Origin: Cyanobacteria bacterium FACHB-471
Lineage (GTDB): Bacteria; Cyanobacteriota; Cyanobacteriia; Elainellales; Elainellaceae
Assembly (NCBI GenBank): GCA_014695345.1
Contig: JACJOC010000020.1
Coordinates: forward strand, 230,436-294,435
Direction of reading: 5' to 3'
DNA length: 64,000 bases
Below the pieces are notes generated by a model that was not told the origin of the DNA, did not search any database, and saw nothing but the letters and a program-made list of their open reading frames with translations. Shown here piece by piece: positions 9,510 through 17,718 of this stretch (its first letter is position 1; each line of letters opens with the position of its first letter). A program made the translations under genes and the position numbers.

Positions 9510-10361
9510 TTAATCTAGATTCCGTCCGGTTAGTTCAACGAAGATGTCTTCTAAGTTAGAGGGGCGGATCATCATGCCGGTTTTGTCGGGCTGCTGTTCG
9601 AGGTAGGTGTTGGCTTGATCCATGTCAGGGAAAAATTTGTATTCCCAGCGATCGCCAATTTGCTTCATCAGTAGTCCTTCGCCGTGTTTTTGGCGCAGTT
9701 CTGGTAAGGTGCCAATTTCGATCAGTTTGCCGCTGTCCATGATGCCGATGCGATCGCACAAATACTCAACTTCTTCCATGTAGTGTGTGGTTAGTAGGAT
9801 GGTCATGCCCTGTTGGTTGAGTCCTTTGATGATTTCCCAGAGGCGACGGCGGGTTTGGGGGTCGAGTCCGACGGTGGGTTCGTCTAGAAATAGGATTTGG
9901 GGCTGGTGTAGTAAGGCTCTGGCGATCTGAAGTCGTCGTTTCATGCCGCCGGATAGGGTTTTGACCAGGTCGTTGCTGCGATCGATTAACTCGACGTATT
10001 CTAGCCAGCGGTTGATTTCGTGTTGCCGTCGAGCGTTGGGAATGTGGTGCATTCGGGCATGAAATTCCATGTTTTCCCAAACGGTTAGGTCACCATCAAC
10101 ACTGGTTTGCTGAAGGACTACGCCAATCTGTTTTTTCACGCCGAAGGGATGTCGTACTACGTCACATCCAGCGACGACGATTTCTCCCTGGGTGGGTTGG
10201 GTGAGGGTGGTGAGCATTCGGATCGTTGTGGATTTGCCTGCTCCGTTGGGGCCAAGTAGTCCAAATATTTCGCCTGATGGGATGGTTAGGGTGAGGTCGT
10301 TGACAACGGAGGTGTTGTTGTAAACTTTGTGAACGCTCTGAAGACAAACCGCAGCGATCAT
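9510..10361 (-). CDS. DrrA-type ABC transporter ATP-binding protein
   Basis: 283 aa. Walker A GLLGPNGAGKST, Q-loop VLQQTS, signature LSGGMKRRLQIARAL, Walker B ILFLDEPTVGLDPQ and switch His (TTHYMEE) are all present. The C-terminal extension (MIRPSNLEDIFVELTGRNLD) is typical of the daunorubicin-resistance/ABC-2 exporter subfamily. Such ATPases pair with an ABC-2 permease, but none is adjacent here: the downstream gene is scpB. The permease must be encoded elsewhere. Substrate is unknown. The start MIAAVCLQSVHKVYNNTSVV fits the family. Confidence 0.9.
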   Translation of the reverse strand: MIAAVCLQSVHKVYNNTSVVNDLTLTIPSGEIFGLLGPNGAGKSTTIRMLTTLTQPTQGEIVVAGCDVVRHPFGVKKQIGVVLQQTSVDGDLTVWENMEFHARMHHIPNARRQHEINRWLEYVELIDRSNDLVKTLSGGMKRRLQIARALLHQPQILFLDEPTVGLDPQTRRRLWEIIKGLNQQGMTILLTTHYMEEVEYLCDRIGIMDSGKLIEIGTLPELRQKHGEGLLMKQIGDRWEYKFFPDMDQANTYLEQQPDKTGMMIRPSNLEDIFVELTGRNLD

Positions 10362-10485
10362 AGGGGTTGAATGTAAAGCAATGCTAATTTCGGGCTATTT
10401 CAAACTTACATCAGCTTGATTGATATCGTTTGAATCTTGGCTTGAATATGTTTGCTAATTCTGTGTCTCAATTGAGATTTCTTTC

Positions 10486-10560
10486 AGGGGCTTTGCCCCC
10501 GAACCCCCACTGGGGGACGAAGCACGTCCCCCAGACCCCCTCTGCAAGGGTTTGAGGGTG
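10486..10560. repeat. GC-rich modular palindromic repeat
   Basis: A run of small palindromic modules (GGGGCTTTGCCCCC, CCCCCACTGGGGG, GGGGGACGAAGCACGTCCCCC) in the 327-bp gap between the S9 peptidase and the ABC ATPase. It looks like a dispersed cyanobacterial non-coding repeat. The 73-codon frame over it is not credible as a gene. Confidence 0.55.
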
Positions 10561-10634
10561 GGTGGCATGACGCGCTTCGCATTGGTTAGGTGGCGAGGGT
10601 ACTTCGATCGCTTTTGTTTACTGGGGACTGATTT

Positions 10635-10681
10635 GATTTTTGTGTAAGTGCAGGCATTTTGCCTGCACTTACACAAAAATC
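10635..10681 (-). terminator. Intrinsic terminator of the S9 peptidase gene
   Basis: Perfect 21-bp stem (10635-10655 with 10661-10681) and 5-nt loop, starting 8 bp after the S9 peptidase stop codon. The arms end in an A/T tract (ATTTTTGTG / CACAAAAAT), fitting a rho-independent terminator. Confidence 0.88.
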
Positions 10682-10688
10682 AGAATGT

Positions 10689-12626
10689 TCATTGGGGTAG
10701 GTTGGCGATTTCTACGGGTTCTACGGGGTCGGCTAGCTCGAAGCCGAAGACTCTGGAGTAGAAGTAGAGTTCGGTGTCGAGCGATCGCTTAATATTCTCG
10801 GCTTTTCTGAAACCATGTTGTTCACCCTCGAAGAGGACGTAGGCGACGGGGATGCCTTTGGCTTTGAGGGCTTCGACCATCTTTTCTGCTTGGTTGGGGG
10901 GTACGATTTTGTCTTCGTCGCCCTGGAAGAAGATGACGGGGCAGGACAGTTGGTCGGTGTGGTGGATGGGCGATCGCTCTCGATATAGGTCTTGACGTTC
11001 GGGGTAAGGGCCAATCAGTCCGTCGAGGTAGCGGGATTCAAATTTGTGGGTGTCTTCTGCCAGGGCTGCGGCATCGCTGACGCCGTAGTAGCTGGCTCCG
11101 GCTTTGAAGGTGTCGCGAAAGGCAAGGACGGCAAGGGTGGTGTAGCCTCCGGCGCTGCCGCCATCGATGGTGAGGCGATCGCCATCGACTTCTCCTCGTT
11201 CGACTAAATATTTTGCGCCGTTGACGCAGTCATCGACATCGACGATGCCCCAGTTGCCTTTTAGCCGTTCTCGGTAGTCGCGTCCGTAGCCTGTGCTGCC
11301 GCCATAGTTAACGTCGAGAATGGCAATGCCGCGACTTGTCCAGTACTGAATGCCGAGGTTGAAGGTGGCGGAGGTGGCAGCGGTAGGACCACCATGAATT
11401 TTGACGAGCAGCGGCGGACGTTCATCGGCGGGAGCCTGGCAGTCTCGATTTTTGGGTGGGTAGTAGAAGGCGTGGGCGGTTAGTCCGTTTTCGGTGGGAA
11501 ACTCAACAGTTTCAGGGACGGAGAGGTAGCCCGGATCAACTTCGGTTTCGCTGGAGCGACGCAGGACTTCGGTTTGACCTGTTTTTAGATCAAGACGAGC
11601 AATTACGCCGGGAGTGGTTGGGGAGCCTGCACCAAAAACGGCTTGTCCGGCTCCAACCCGAATGCCGCCGATGCTGGCGAAGGGGGTTTCGATTTCGCTC
11701 AGTTTCAAGGATTGGGGGTTGAGGCGGGCGAGATGCTGAATGCCGTCTTCGGTGTAGGTGCAAATCAGGCTGTCGCTGTCAAAGCCGTAGGTAAACATGC
11801 CGAATACCCAATGGGGTAAGCCGAATTCAGCGGCTTTGTTGCACAATGGCTCGACTTGCCCGTTTTGCCAACGATACAGGTTCCACCAGTTGGTGCGATC
11901 GCTGACAAAATAAAGTACTCCGTCGGGCGACCATTCGGGTTGAAAAACGGATTCGGTGAGTCCGCCTGCGATTAAGTGGCGATCGCCCAATTCTCCATTC
12001 TCTTTCACTTCAGCGACCCATAGCTCGGTGCCATCCCAGGGCATGTTGGGATGGTTCCAGGTCAGCCAGGCAAGCTGCGAACCGTCTGGGCTAAGGCGGG
12101 GTGACGAGTAGAAGTCGTTGCCTGAAACCAGCACTTCTCCTGCGGTGGACGAGTCAGCAGATAAACTCACTGCCACAATGGTGTTCACGGCTTCTCGCTC
12201 GGAAGCGGTATGGTCTTCTCGAATGCAGATCAGCCGATTTCGCTGGCGATCGATGACCGCATCGGCATAGCGCAAATTGGCTTCTGGGGTAAGCGGTTGC
12301 GGTTCACTGCCTACGGACTGGCGGTAGAGCCGCTGGTCAGCAAAGTTGGAGAAATACACGGTTTTGTCCGCGACAATGTATGACCCACCGCCATATTCAT
12401 GCACGCGAGTCCGAACATTAAACCCGGTTGGGGTAATGTCTGTTGTGGTGCCATCAGGAGTGCGACGCACAACAACCGATCGCCCCCCTTCTAATGGGCG
12501 ACCTTCACTCCAATAAATATCGTCGCCATCTAGCCTGATTTCACCTAGTCGGATGGTTCCTTGCACAATCAGGTCTGAGGTGATGGGCGATTTCCAGGAG
12601 CCATAGGGGGCAAGCGAGTCAGTCAT
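10689..12626 (-). CDS. S9 family prolyl oligopeptidase (acylaminoacyl-peptidase-like)
   Basis: 645 aa, no signal peptide, so probably cytoplasmic. The N-terminal two-thirds shows WD/PD40-like beta-propeller blades ([46 protein letters not shown]). The C-terminal alpha/beta hydrolase has the oxyanion segment KIHGGPTA, the nucleophile elbow GGSAGG (Ser at about 492), an acidic residue in GDEDKIVPP, and His604 in GEQHGF. The triad is complete. Members cleave short peptides, often after Pro or from acylated N-termini. It is a lone leftward gene with its own terminator. Confidence 0.92.
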   Translation of the reverse strand: MTDSLAPYGSWKSPITSDLIVQGTIRLGEIRLDGDDIYWSEGRPLEGGRSVVVRRTPDGTTTDITPTGFNVRTRVHEYGGGSYIVADKTVYFSNFADQRLYRQSVGSEPQPLTPEANLRYADAVIDRQRNRLICIREDHTASEREAVNTIVAVSLSADSSTAGEVLVSGNDFYSSPRLSPDGSQLAWLTWNHPNMPWDGTELWVAEVKENGELGDRHLIAGGLTESVFQPEWSPDGVLYFVSDRTNWWNLYRWQNGQVEPLCNKAAEFGLPHWVFGMFTYGFDSDSLICTYTEDGIQHLARLNPQSLKLSEIETPFASIGGIRVGAGQAVFGAGSPTTPGVIARLDLKTGQTEVLRRSSETEVDPGYLSVPETVEFPTENGLTAHAFYYPPKNRDCQAPADERPPLLVKIHGGPTAATSATFNLGIQYWTSRGIAILDVNYGGSTGYGRDYRERLKGNWGIVDVDDCVNGAKYLVERGEVDGDRLTIDGGSAGGYTTLAVLAFRDTFKAGASYYGVSDAAALAEDTHKFESRYLDGLIGPYPERQDLYRERSPIHHTDQLSCPVIFFQGDEDKIVPPNQAEKMVEALKAKGIPVAYVLFEGEQHGFRKAENIKRSLDTELYFYSRVFGFELADPVEPVEIANLPQ

Positions 12627-13057
12627 GGGTAGCTATGAAATAAGAAGATCTCTAGCTTGAGCATAGTTGCTTCTCGCTGATCTGATCTAGGTAGAAGGGG
12701 CGATCAGGTGAAGGGGCGATCGCCTGATATGCGAAAAGTTTCTTATATCTGAATATGTGTGACAAGTTTCTTGCAACTCACTCAAATTAGGATGATGTAC
12801 AGCAAAGCTTCTATATAGCAATAGTTACTTGATTCTTTGGCAAAGACAGTGTCTCAAAATCACCTACAGGTATTCAACTTAAATCGTCATTGCCTAGCAA
12901 ATCGAGCAGTACTTCCAAGTGAGCAGGATTGAGCAAGATAAGGAGCAAAGCCTTCGGTATTCACAACCAATAGATTTAGTATTTCCCCTATCGAATATCT
13001 GAAATTTCGGTGTTAAATTCTACACATCTCTTCCGCCCACCCTAATAGACTCTAAAG
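12627..13057. other. Intergenic region, start of the accessory islet
   Basis: 431 bp between divergent genes. AT content rises clearly towards 13 kb. I see two adjacent GGGGCGATC copies near 12700 but no credible gene, RNA or long inverted repeat. It presumably carries promoters for both flanking genes. Confidence 0.5.
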
Positions 13058-13720
13058 ATGAGCAGCTCACAACAATTAGTTCAGTGCCCACACTGTTCTT
13101 GTTCAGTACGTTCTAGTCGATTGAAGAATCATCTTAAAAAGAATCACCATGACCAAATTAAAAAGAATCATTACAGTAAAAAGTTTAATTTGAATGACAA
13201 AAAACCTTTAGAGAGAGTTGATAAAGCATCTAACTCTTCGGAGACGAAAAAGTTTAAGAGAATTGAAAGTTTGATTAATTCTTGGTTAAGGATTAAAAAA
13301 GAGCATCTCTATAACCCCGATAGAGTAAGAATCCTAACTGTCATGGCTCTTGAAAACTTCATGGGCTATAGTCCTGAAGAAACTAACAAATTCTATGATG
13401 GCAGGATTCAAAGAGATCAGTACGATATGGAGGCTGAACGTCTTAAAGTTACCTATAATCAAATGATAGTTCACCTAAATCAAACTTTAATTCGTCATAG
13501 TAAGCATTACATCGATCAGAAGACTAGAGACCAATTTTACTATGAGAAAGATTCTGGTGAACAAGCAGATTGGTATATCTGTAACAGCGTAGATCCTATG
13601 GATGGAAGCAAATATATTGGATATCATCGACGTGAATATGAGGATAGCCGCTTTGGTTCTTTCCCAGTGCATGATGACTACAGTGAGGAATCATGGGCAG
13701 ATGATAATCCCTGGGAGTAA
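13058..13720 (+). CDS. Unknown protein with N-terminal C2H2-like zinc finger
   Basis: 220 aa, AT-rich and Lys/Asn-rich, unlike the neighbours. Residues 10-30 carry a C-x2-C-x11-H-x4-H arrangement (CPHC...HLKKNH) resembling a C2H2 zinc finger. A basic stretch follows, then a helical middle (residues 70-145) and an acidic aromatic C-terminus (DDYSEESWADDNPWE). The finger plus basic linker suggests nucleic-acid binding; function is otherwise unknown. The composition and its position at the edge of the repeat-rich islet suggest horizontal acquisition. No partner gene is coupled to it. Confidence 0.6.
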   Translation: MSSSQQLVQCPHCSCSVRSSRLKNHLKKNHHDQIKKNHYSKKFNLNDKKPLERVDKASNSSETKKFKRIESLINSWLRIKKEHLYNPDRVRILTVMALENFMGYSPEETNKFYDGRIQRDQYDMEAERLKVTYNQMIVHLNQTLIRHSKHYIDQKTRDQFYYEKDSGEQADWYICNSVDPMDGSKYIGYHRREYEDSRFGSFPVHDDYSEESWADDNPWE

Positions 13721-13793
13721 AGTCTTCTGTTCAGGCAAAAATGAGTAAACACACTACCTGAAGCTTCTAGTGCAGCAGATTGATAAAAGTTAA

Positions 13794-13875
13794 AAGTGCG
13801 ATCGCCATCTTGTAGGGCGCGTTATGACGCACCTTGGATTGTGCATAGCTGCAACCAGAGCAATCGTTAAACTGC
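13794..13875. repeat. Dispersed repeat A, copy 1
   Basis: Starts GTGCGATCGCCATCTTGTAG and contains GCGTTATGACGCACC. A related copy begins at 15388 with the same first 20 bases, a similar GTCATGACGCACC and, further on, alignable CCAGA.CAATC.TTAAAC. Both sit directly upstream or downstream of toxin-antitoxin genes. Confidence 0.6.
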
Positions 13876-13917
13876 CTAGATTATAATTTTTCTAGTTTGA
13901 GCTATTAGAGAGGTTAA

Positions 13918-14169
13918 ATGCTAGTAAGTGTTGAAGGAGTTTACCGCAATGGTCGTGTAGAACTCACAAAAAATCCTAATAATATACCTGAAGGAACTTC
14001 GGTAATTATTACTTTTGTCAAATCAAATGAGATTGACCTTGAATCTCAAGGAATCGACAAAGAGCAAGCTAAGCTTCTGCGAGCAAAGCTTGCTGCCTTT
14101 TCTGAGGATTGGGATAGTCCTAAAATGGGTATTTATGACGACTACGATGCAGCCAAAGCCAACCTTTGA
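13918..14169 (+). CDS. Antitoxin of a MazF/PemK-type module
   Basis: 83 aa. The N-terminus (MLVSVEGVYRNGRVELTKNP, then IPEGTSVIITFV) is the short beta-rich domain seen in AF2212/DUF104-like antitoxins. The C-terminal tail (SEDWDSPKMGIYDDYDAAKANL) is acidic and aromatic, the kind of extension that wraps the toxin. The toxin frame begins inside its last codons (ATG at 14147), an overlap of 23 bp that implies translational coupling. The reading frame is intact while the toxin is frameshifted. Confidence 0.75.
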   Translation: MLVSVEGVYRNGRVELTKNPNNIPEGTSVIITFVKSNEIDLESQGIDKEQAKLLRAKLAAFSEDWDSPKMGIYDDYDAAKANL

Positions 14170-14504
14170 GCGAGGCGACATTGTTCTTGTACTCTTCCCT
14201 AATTCCAATTTGAGTTCTGCTAAAACGCGACCTGCTCTAATCATGCAAGCAGATAACTTACAGACGGAACTCCCCCAGATCATCGTTGCTGTGGTTACTA
14301 GCCAAATGTTTCGAGCAGGGCATTCCTAGTCGCGTGACTCTTTTGCTGAATTCTCCAGAAGGAAAACATTCAGGTTTGCTGACAGATTCAGTCGTGATGA
14401 CAGATAACTTAGCAACGATAGTGCTTTCAGCAGTTCATCGTGTAATTGGCTCATTACCCATGCAAAACATTGATGCGGCATTGAAACATACACTGGGGTT
14501 GTAG
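14147..14504 (+). pseudogene. MazF/PemK-type endoribonuclease toxin, frameshifted
   Basis: The 5' frame from ATG 14147 gives MQPKPTFERGDIVLVLFPN, KTRPALIMQADN and QIIVAVVTSQMFRAGH, the PemK/MazF SH3-like barrel. It hits a stop at 14327. The homologous continuation (PSRVTLLLNSPEGKHSGLLT through AALKHTLGL) is in the +1 frame, ending at the stop 14502-14504. Reading CATCCTAGT instead of CATTCCTAGT (one T fewer at 14323/14324) restores AGHPSRVTLL. So a single-base insertion inactivates the mRNA interferase, unless a programmed or sequencing artefact is involved. Confidence 0.85.
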
Positions 14505-14660
14505 TGCGATCGCCAACCCTTTAGGCCACGTTAATTCAGTCGGTTGGAAATGGAAGAACGGATACCGTCATTGGAAGTTTGGGAGCGGTGAGGTGAAGAG
14601 GTTGAGTGACGAGTTACGCTGCGCTAACGCATTCTGCGAGGTTGGCTTCGCTTTGAGTTG
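14505..14660. repeat. MITE-like repeat C, copy 1 (decayed)
   Basis: About 155 bp with clear similarity to the element at 16641-16797. Shared blocks include GTGCGATCGCCAACC at the left end, GGAAGAACGGATACCGTCAT, GTTTGGGAG, GGTGAGGTGAAG, GTTACGCTGCGCTAACGCAT and GAGGTTGG. The right terminal repeat has lost its HIP1 sequence (GGTTGGCTTCGCT), so this copy is older or inactive. It starts right at the mazF pseudogene stop. Confidence 0.8.
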
Positions 14661-14733
14661 GATCTGTACAGAGAGTTTATCGGTCAGATGCGAATGTTAA
14701 GCTTGACCCAGGTACACCAGGAAAGTGAGCGCT

Positions 14734-14931
14734 ATGACTTCTATCACAATTGACCTTTCAGATAGCCAATTCGGAAAGCTACAAGAGTTGGCAGAAGTGT
14801 ATGGAATTGCGCTCGAAGTTCTATTGAAGGCAAGCTTGGAGGATTGGCTCAGTTCCCAAAAGAGCGAGTTCGTTGATGCGGCGAATTATGTGCTGACGAA
14901 GAATGCTGAACTGTATCGACGTTTAGCCTAA
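14734..14931 (+). CDS. Antitoxin partner of Doc
   Basis: 65 aa from the ATG at 14734 (MTSITIDLSDSQFGKLQELAE); a GTG nine bases upstream is also possible. A purine-rich AGGAAAG precedes it. The short beta strand followed by a helix with ALEVLLKASLEDWL resembles ribbon-helix-helix antitoxins, and the tail (AANYVLTKNAELYRRLA) is the motif that inserts into Fic/Doc toxins. It ends in TAATG, sharing one base with the doc start, so the two were translationally coupled. The frame is intact. Confidence 0.7.
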   Translation: MTSITIDLSDSQFGKLQELAEVYGIALEVLLKASLEDWLSSQKSEFVDAANYVLTKNAELYRRLA

Positions 14932-15313
14932 TGCGCTATTTGACGTTAATTGAAGTGTTAGAACTCCATCGTAGAGTTATTGACCAGTCTGGTGGAGCAT
15001 TAGGTATCCGAAATATGAGTTTATTGGAGTCACGATCGCGCAACCCCGAATGACCTTTGGTAGAGAAGAGTTATACCCAAGTTTGCTTGAGAAAGCAGCA
15101 ACATTGGGATTTTCTATCATCATGAATCATCCGTTTGTTGATGGAAACAAGCGTACAGGTCATGCTGCAACGGAGACTTTGATTGTCCTAAATGGAATGG
15201 AAATTGACGCTTCTGTGGATGAACAAGAGAGTGTGGTGTTGGCGATCGCATCGGGCAAACTAGGGCGCGAGGCATTTGTAGAATGGTTACAACAAAACAC
15301 AACCGCCCGCTAA
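14931..15313 (+). pseudogene. doc: Doc (Fic-fold) toxin, frameshifted
   Basis: The first frame (MRYLTLIEVLELHRRVIDQ through MSLLES) ends at TGA 15051-15053. The second frame, in the next phase, runs on with MTFGREELYPSLLEKAATLGF and the Fic/Doc motif HPFVDGNKRTGHAA, ending at 15313. Inserting one G between 15032 and 15033 restores LLESAIAQPRMTFG, the usual Doc sequence. That same G would rebuild GCGATCGC, so the deletion also destroyed a HIP1 site. Doc phosphorylates EF-Tu; this copy should not. Confidence 0.87.
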
Positions 15314-15385
15314 CAATTCATTGGGGCGGCGACCGAACTTCTGTCTTCATTACAATGATATTAGTCACTGCTCAAATTAATCGTT

Positions 15386-15510
15386 AGTGCGATCGCCATC
15401 TTGTAGCGTCATGACGCACCTGTGATCATATATAGACACAGCCAGATCAATCATTAAACATTCAAACATTATGAATTGGTGCGTTTACTTAGCAGCAACG
15501 CACCCTACTT
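15386..15510. repeat. Dispersed repeat A, copy 2
   Basis: Begins GTGCGATCGCCATCTTGTAG as in copy 1 (13794), then GTCATGACGCACC. Further right GGTGCGTTTACTTAGC is followed by AACGCACC, so this copy contains a short inverted repeat. It fills most of the 252-bp gap between the doc pseudogene and the TPR-Arr pseudogene. Confidence 0.55.
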
Positions 15511-15565
15511 TTACTAAGGACAAACAGCTAAGTTGATATCACAATAATTAAGAGACAAAATAATT

Positions 15566-16308
15566 ATGGAATTCAATCCAAACAACAATGTTGTCAAACT
15601 CTGTCTTCAAGGTATGGGCATGGAAGAAAAAGGCAAACCTGAAGAAGCAAGTAAGCTATTTCTTCAAGCCTGGAACAAAGCGACAAACGACCTTGAAAGA
15701 TTTATTTCAGCTCATTATGTAGCCCGACATCAAAAAAATATTTCCGATAAATTAAAATGGCTCGAAACGGCTTTGAAGTTTGCATTAAAAATAAATAACG
15801 ACACTGTTAAGAGTGCTTTTCCTTCTCTATATTCAAACATTGCTAAATGCTATGAGGACTTAACGAACCTAACAAGGCAAAAAAGAATTATCAATTAGCA
15901 ACTTCGTTTGAGGATAAACCTTCTGACAAAGGACCTTTTTATCATGGGACGAAAGCAGATCTGCAGGTTGGCGATTTGCTGACAGCGGGGGGCAATTCTA
16001 ATTACAAACCTGAACTCAAAATGAATCACATTTATTTCACAGCCCTTGTTAATGGGGCGGGACTAGCTGCTGCATTAGCAAAAGGCGATGGACGTGAACG
16101 TGTTTATATCGTTGAACCGACAGGGGGGTTTGAAAATGACCCGAATGTTACAGACAAAAAATTTCCGGGTAATCCGACACGCTCATATCGCTCCCAAGCA
16201 CCATTAAAAATCGTTGGCGAAGCAACTGATTGGGTAAGACAAACACCTGAGGAGCTCCAAAAATGGCGTGAAAAGTTGGCCAATAACAAAGGAGAAATTA
16301 TTAATTAA
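15566..16308 (+). pseudogene. TPR-like / rifampin ADP-ribosyltransferase (Arr) fusion, frameshifted
   Basis: The first frame (15566-15898) encodes helical TPR-like repeats (KPEEASKLFLQAWNKATND, ISDKLKWLETALKFALKINN). It ends shortly after YEDLTN. The -1 frame continues with NEPNKAKKNYQLATSFEDKP and then the Arr domain: PFYHGTKADLQVGDLL, NHIYFTALVNGAGLAAALA, RVYIVEPTG, FENDPNVTDKKFPGNPTRSY. It stops at 16306-16308. Adding one A in GACTTAACGAA (near 15862) joins both halves as DLNEPNKA. Arr modifies rifamycins; the TPR-fused form may have another target. The Arr part has no good start of its own. Confidence 0.82.
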
Positions 16309-16424
16309 CTTCTGAGATGCCCATATCCTGCTCATAAAACAACGAACCGCCGATCCTATAAGATGTATCAGCGTAACGCCTCACTTAGTTAAATCAATAC
16401 CCCTCCTCATCTGGCGACTTCGTT

Positions 16425-16634
16425 TTGGTTCAACCCCGAACTGTCAAACGCGAGGCATTTAAACATCGAGACGGATTTGTCATTCTTGAGGATGTGACGA
16501 TTGGTGTTTGTGATAATTGTGGCAATCGATATTACTCAGCCGCGATTCTTCATGCAGTTCATGCCGTTGCAACTGGCGCAAAAGCACCTGAGAGAACCGA
16601 ACAAATTCCGGTTTCTCATTTAGAATCAGCGTAG
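16425..16634 (+). pseudogene. YgiT/MqsA-type zinc-finger antitoxin, 5'-truncated
   Basis: The frame gives VKREAFKHRDGFVILEDVTIGVC, then CDNCGNRYYSA and a helical C-terminus (ILHAVHAVATGAKAPERT). It matches the second half of YgiT-type antitoxins. These normally begin with a CxxC pair that forms the zinc site with the second CxxC, and here no upstream CxxC is found before the in-frame stop at 16386. The only start is a TTG. No toxin gene lies beside it. I read it as a remnant of a toxin-antitoxin module, though a shortened product might still be made. Confidence 0.65.
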
Positions 16635-16640
16635 CCAAAG

Positions 16641-16797
16641 CAGTGCGATCGCCAACCTTTTGGGATACGTTAATCCAATCGATTGGAGAATGGAAGAACG
16701 GATACCGTCATCGTGAAGTTTGGGAGTGGTGAGGTGAAGGGGTTGAGTCATGCGTTACGCTGCGCTAACGCATCTTACGAGGTTGGCGATCGCACTG
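16641..16797. mobile_element. MITE-like element C, copy 2, with HIP1-containing terminal inverted repeats
   Basis: 157 bp bounded by perfect 17-bp terminal inverted repeats: CAGTGCGATCGCCAACC at 16641-16657 and its complement at 16781-16797. Each end holds a HIP1 octamer. An inner 8-bp stem (ATGCGTTA/TAACGCAT) surrounds CGCTGCGC. It has no coding capacity. A diverged second copy lies at 14505-14660. It sits between the YgiT remnant and hicB. Target-site duplication is not evident. Confidence 0.8.
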
Positions 16798-16871
16798 GAT
16801 TAAACCAACCACATTTGAGCGCAAGCAGGTGTGGTTGTTAGCATATTCTTAGCAACTAGTTCAACAGGTGT

Positions 16872-17075
16872 ATGAAAATCAAAGCGATTATTCATCCAGC
16901 AGAAGAAGGTGGTTATTGGGCAGAAGTTCCCGCACTTCCCGGTTGTGTTACTGAAGGGGACACAATCGACGAGGTGATAGCAAATTTGAAAGATGCTATT
17001 GAAGGCTGGCTCGATGTTGCCAACAGTCGTAATGCAATCGAGTCAACCGATCAAGTTGTTGAAATTGCTGTATAA
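16872..17075 (+). CDS. hicB: HicB-family antitoxin
   Basis: 67 aa. MKIKAIIHPAEEGGYWAEVPALPGCVTEGDTIDEVIANLKDAIEGWL is the degenerate RNase-H-like HicB fold that neutralises HicA by blocking its catalytic surface. The short form lacks a C-terminal DNA-binding domain. The frame is intact and ends GTATAA. Its partner follows directly but is broken. The order hicB-hicA is common in cyanobacteria. Confidence 0.88.
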   Translation: MKIKAIIHPAEEGGYWAEVPALPGCVTEGDTIDEVIANLKDAIEGWLDVANSRNAIESTDQVVEIAV

Positions 17076-17279
17076 GTCCATTTCTGGCAAGCGGTTGTGC
17101 AAGATTGTGGAGCAAAAAGGCTGGGTTTTGCGGAAAATTACTGGCAGTCATCACTTTACGAAAACCCTGAAATAGAGCAATTTTTGTCAATCCCCGTTCA
17201 CCGCAATCAAGATTTGAAAATCGGAACCTTGAGAGCTTTGATGAAAATAGCTCAGCTATCAGAAGAAGATTTAATTTGA
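17074..17279 (+). pseudogene. hicA: HicA mRNA interferase, start lost and frameshifted
   Basis: KSISGKRLCKIVEQKGWVL followed by RKITGSHHFTK is the HicA dsRBD-like fold with its catalytic His. It ends at TAG 17173. The rest (IPVHRNQDLKIGTLRALMKI, then AQLSEEDLI) is in another frame ending at 17279. The 5' end reads GTATAAGTCC where GTATGAAGTCC would give an ATGA overlap with hicB; loss of one G removes the hicA start and changes the hicB stop from TGA to TAA. At least two lesions are therefore present. Upstream TTG codons could in theory start translation. Confidence 0.8.
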
Positions 17280-17549
17280 GCGTAAATTGTTGAGGTACTC
17301 TAAGCGATCGCATAGAACTAATAAGTGCGATCACCCCTCTTCATCCTTCAAACAATCCGCAGCCTCCTACCTTGACGAGATACCGCTTACTCCGGTATGC
17401 TGTCACGCTAAGGTTGTTATTTTTACTCACGGCAACCGCATTACCCTCAAAAACCTAGCGCCGCTCAAAGCTGTTGCGACCAGCAATGAGCGACTGACCC
17501 CCAAACTGTACTAGGCAGTCTGGCGGCTAATGGTGAATTTTAACACTCC
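17280..17549. other. Non-coding remnant region
   Basis: 270 bp after the hicA remnant. It contains GTGCGATCACCCCTC near 17326, resembling the left end of the local repeats, but no recognisable continuation. A 75-codon frame at 17287-17514 shows no conserved features. I see nothing else here. Confidence 0.4.
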
Positions 17550-17702
17550 CTTAGCCACCCCGACTTGTCATGTCAAAAAAAGCGTTGCCTATCCTTTAGA
17601 ACATGAAAGTGACCCTCAACTCACTTTTGGTTCTCTCACTCACCAATGCAACGTGTGAACTAGTGCGGGGTGGCTAGGTTTTTGGGTTTCCTCAAAAAAA
17701 CC
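17550..17702 (+). ncRNA. Candidate structured RNA leader upstream of the 81-aa protein
   Basis: Four nested complementary arm pairs are seen directly: 17552-17562 with 17666-17676 (perfect 11 bp, TAGCCACCCCG), 17582-17588 with 17648-17654 (7 bp, one G-U), 17598-17602 with 17630-17634 (AGAAC/GTTCT) and 17606-17612 with 17621-17627 (AAAGTGA/TCACTTT, 8-nt loop). A further hairpin with a T-run and A-run (17677-17684 with 17693-17702) follows, directly before the ribosome binding site AAGGAG at 17704-17709 and the ATG at 17719. The arrangement suits a regulatory leader or attenuator. It lacks the conserved core of glutamine riboswitches. No Rfam family was recognised by eye. Confidence 0.5.
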
Positions 17703-17718
17703 AAAGGAGACACAACTC

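Noticed and set aside
17287..17514. 75-codon plus-strand frame in the islet
   Set aside because: No conserved motif, poor context, and overlap with a probable repeat remnant.
17550..17702. Glutamine riboswitch (glnA/downstream-peptide type)
   Set aside because: Context (small protein in a cyanobacterium) fits, but the conserved GGAAGUAGG-like core is missing.
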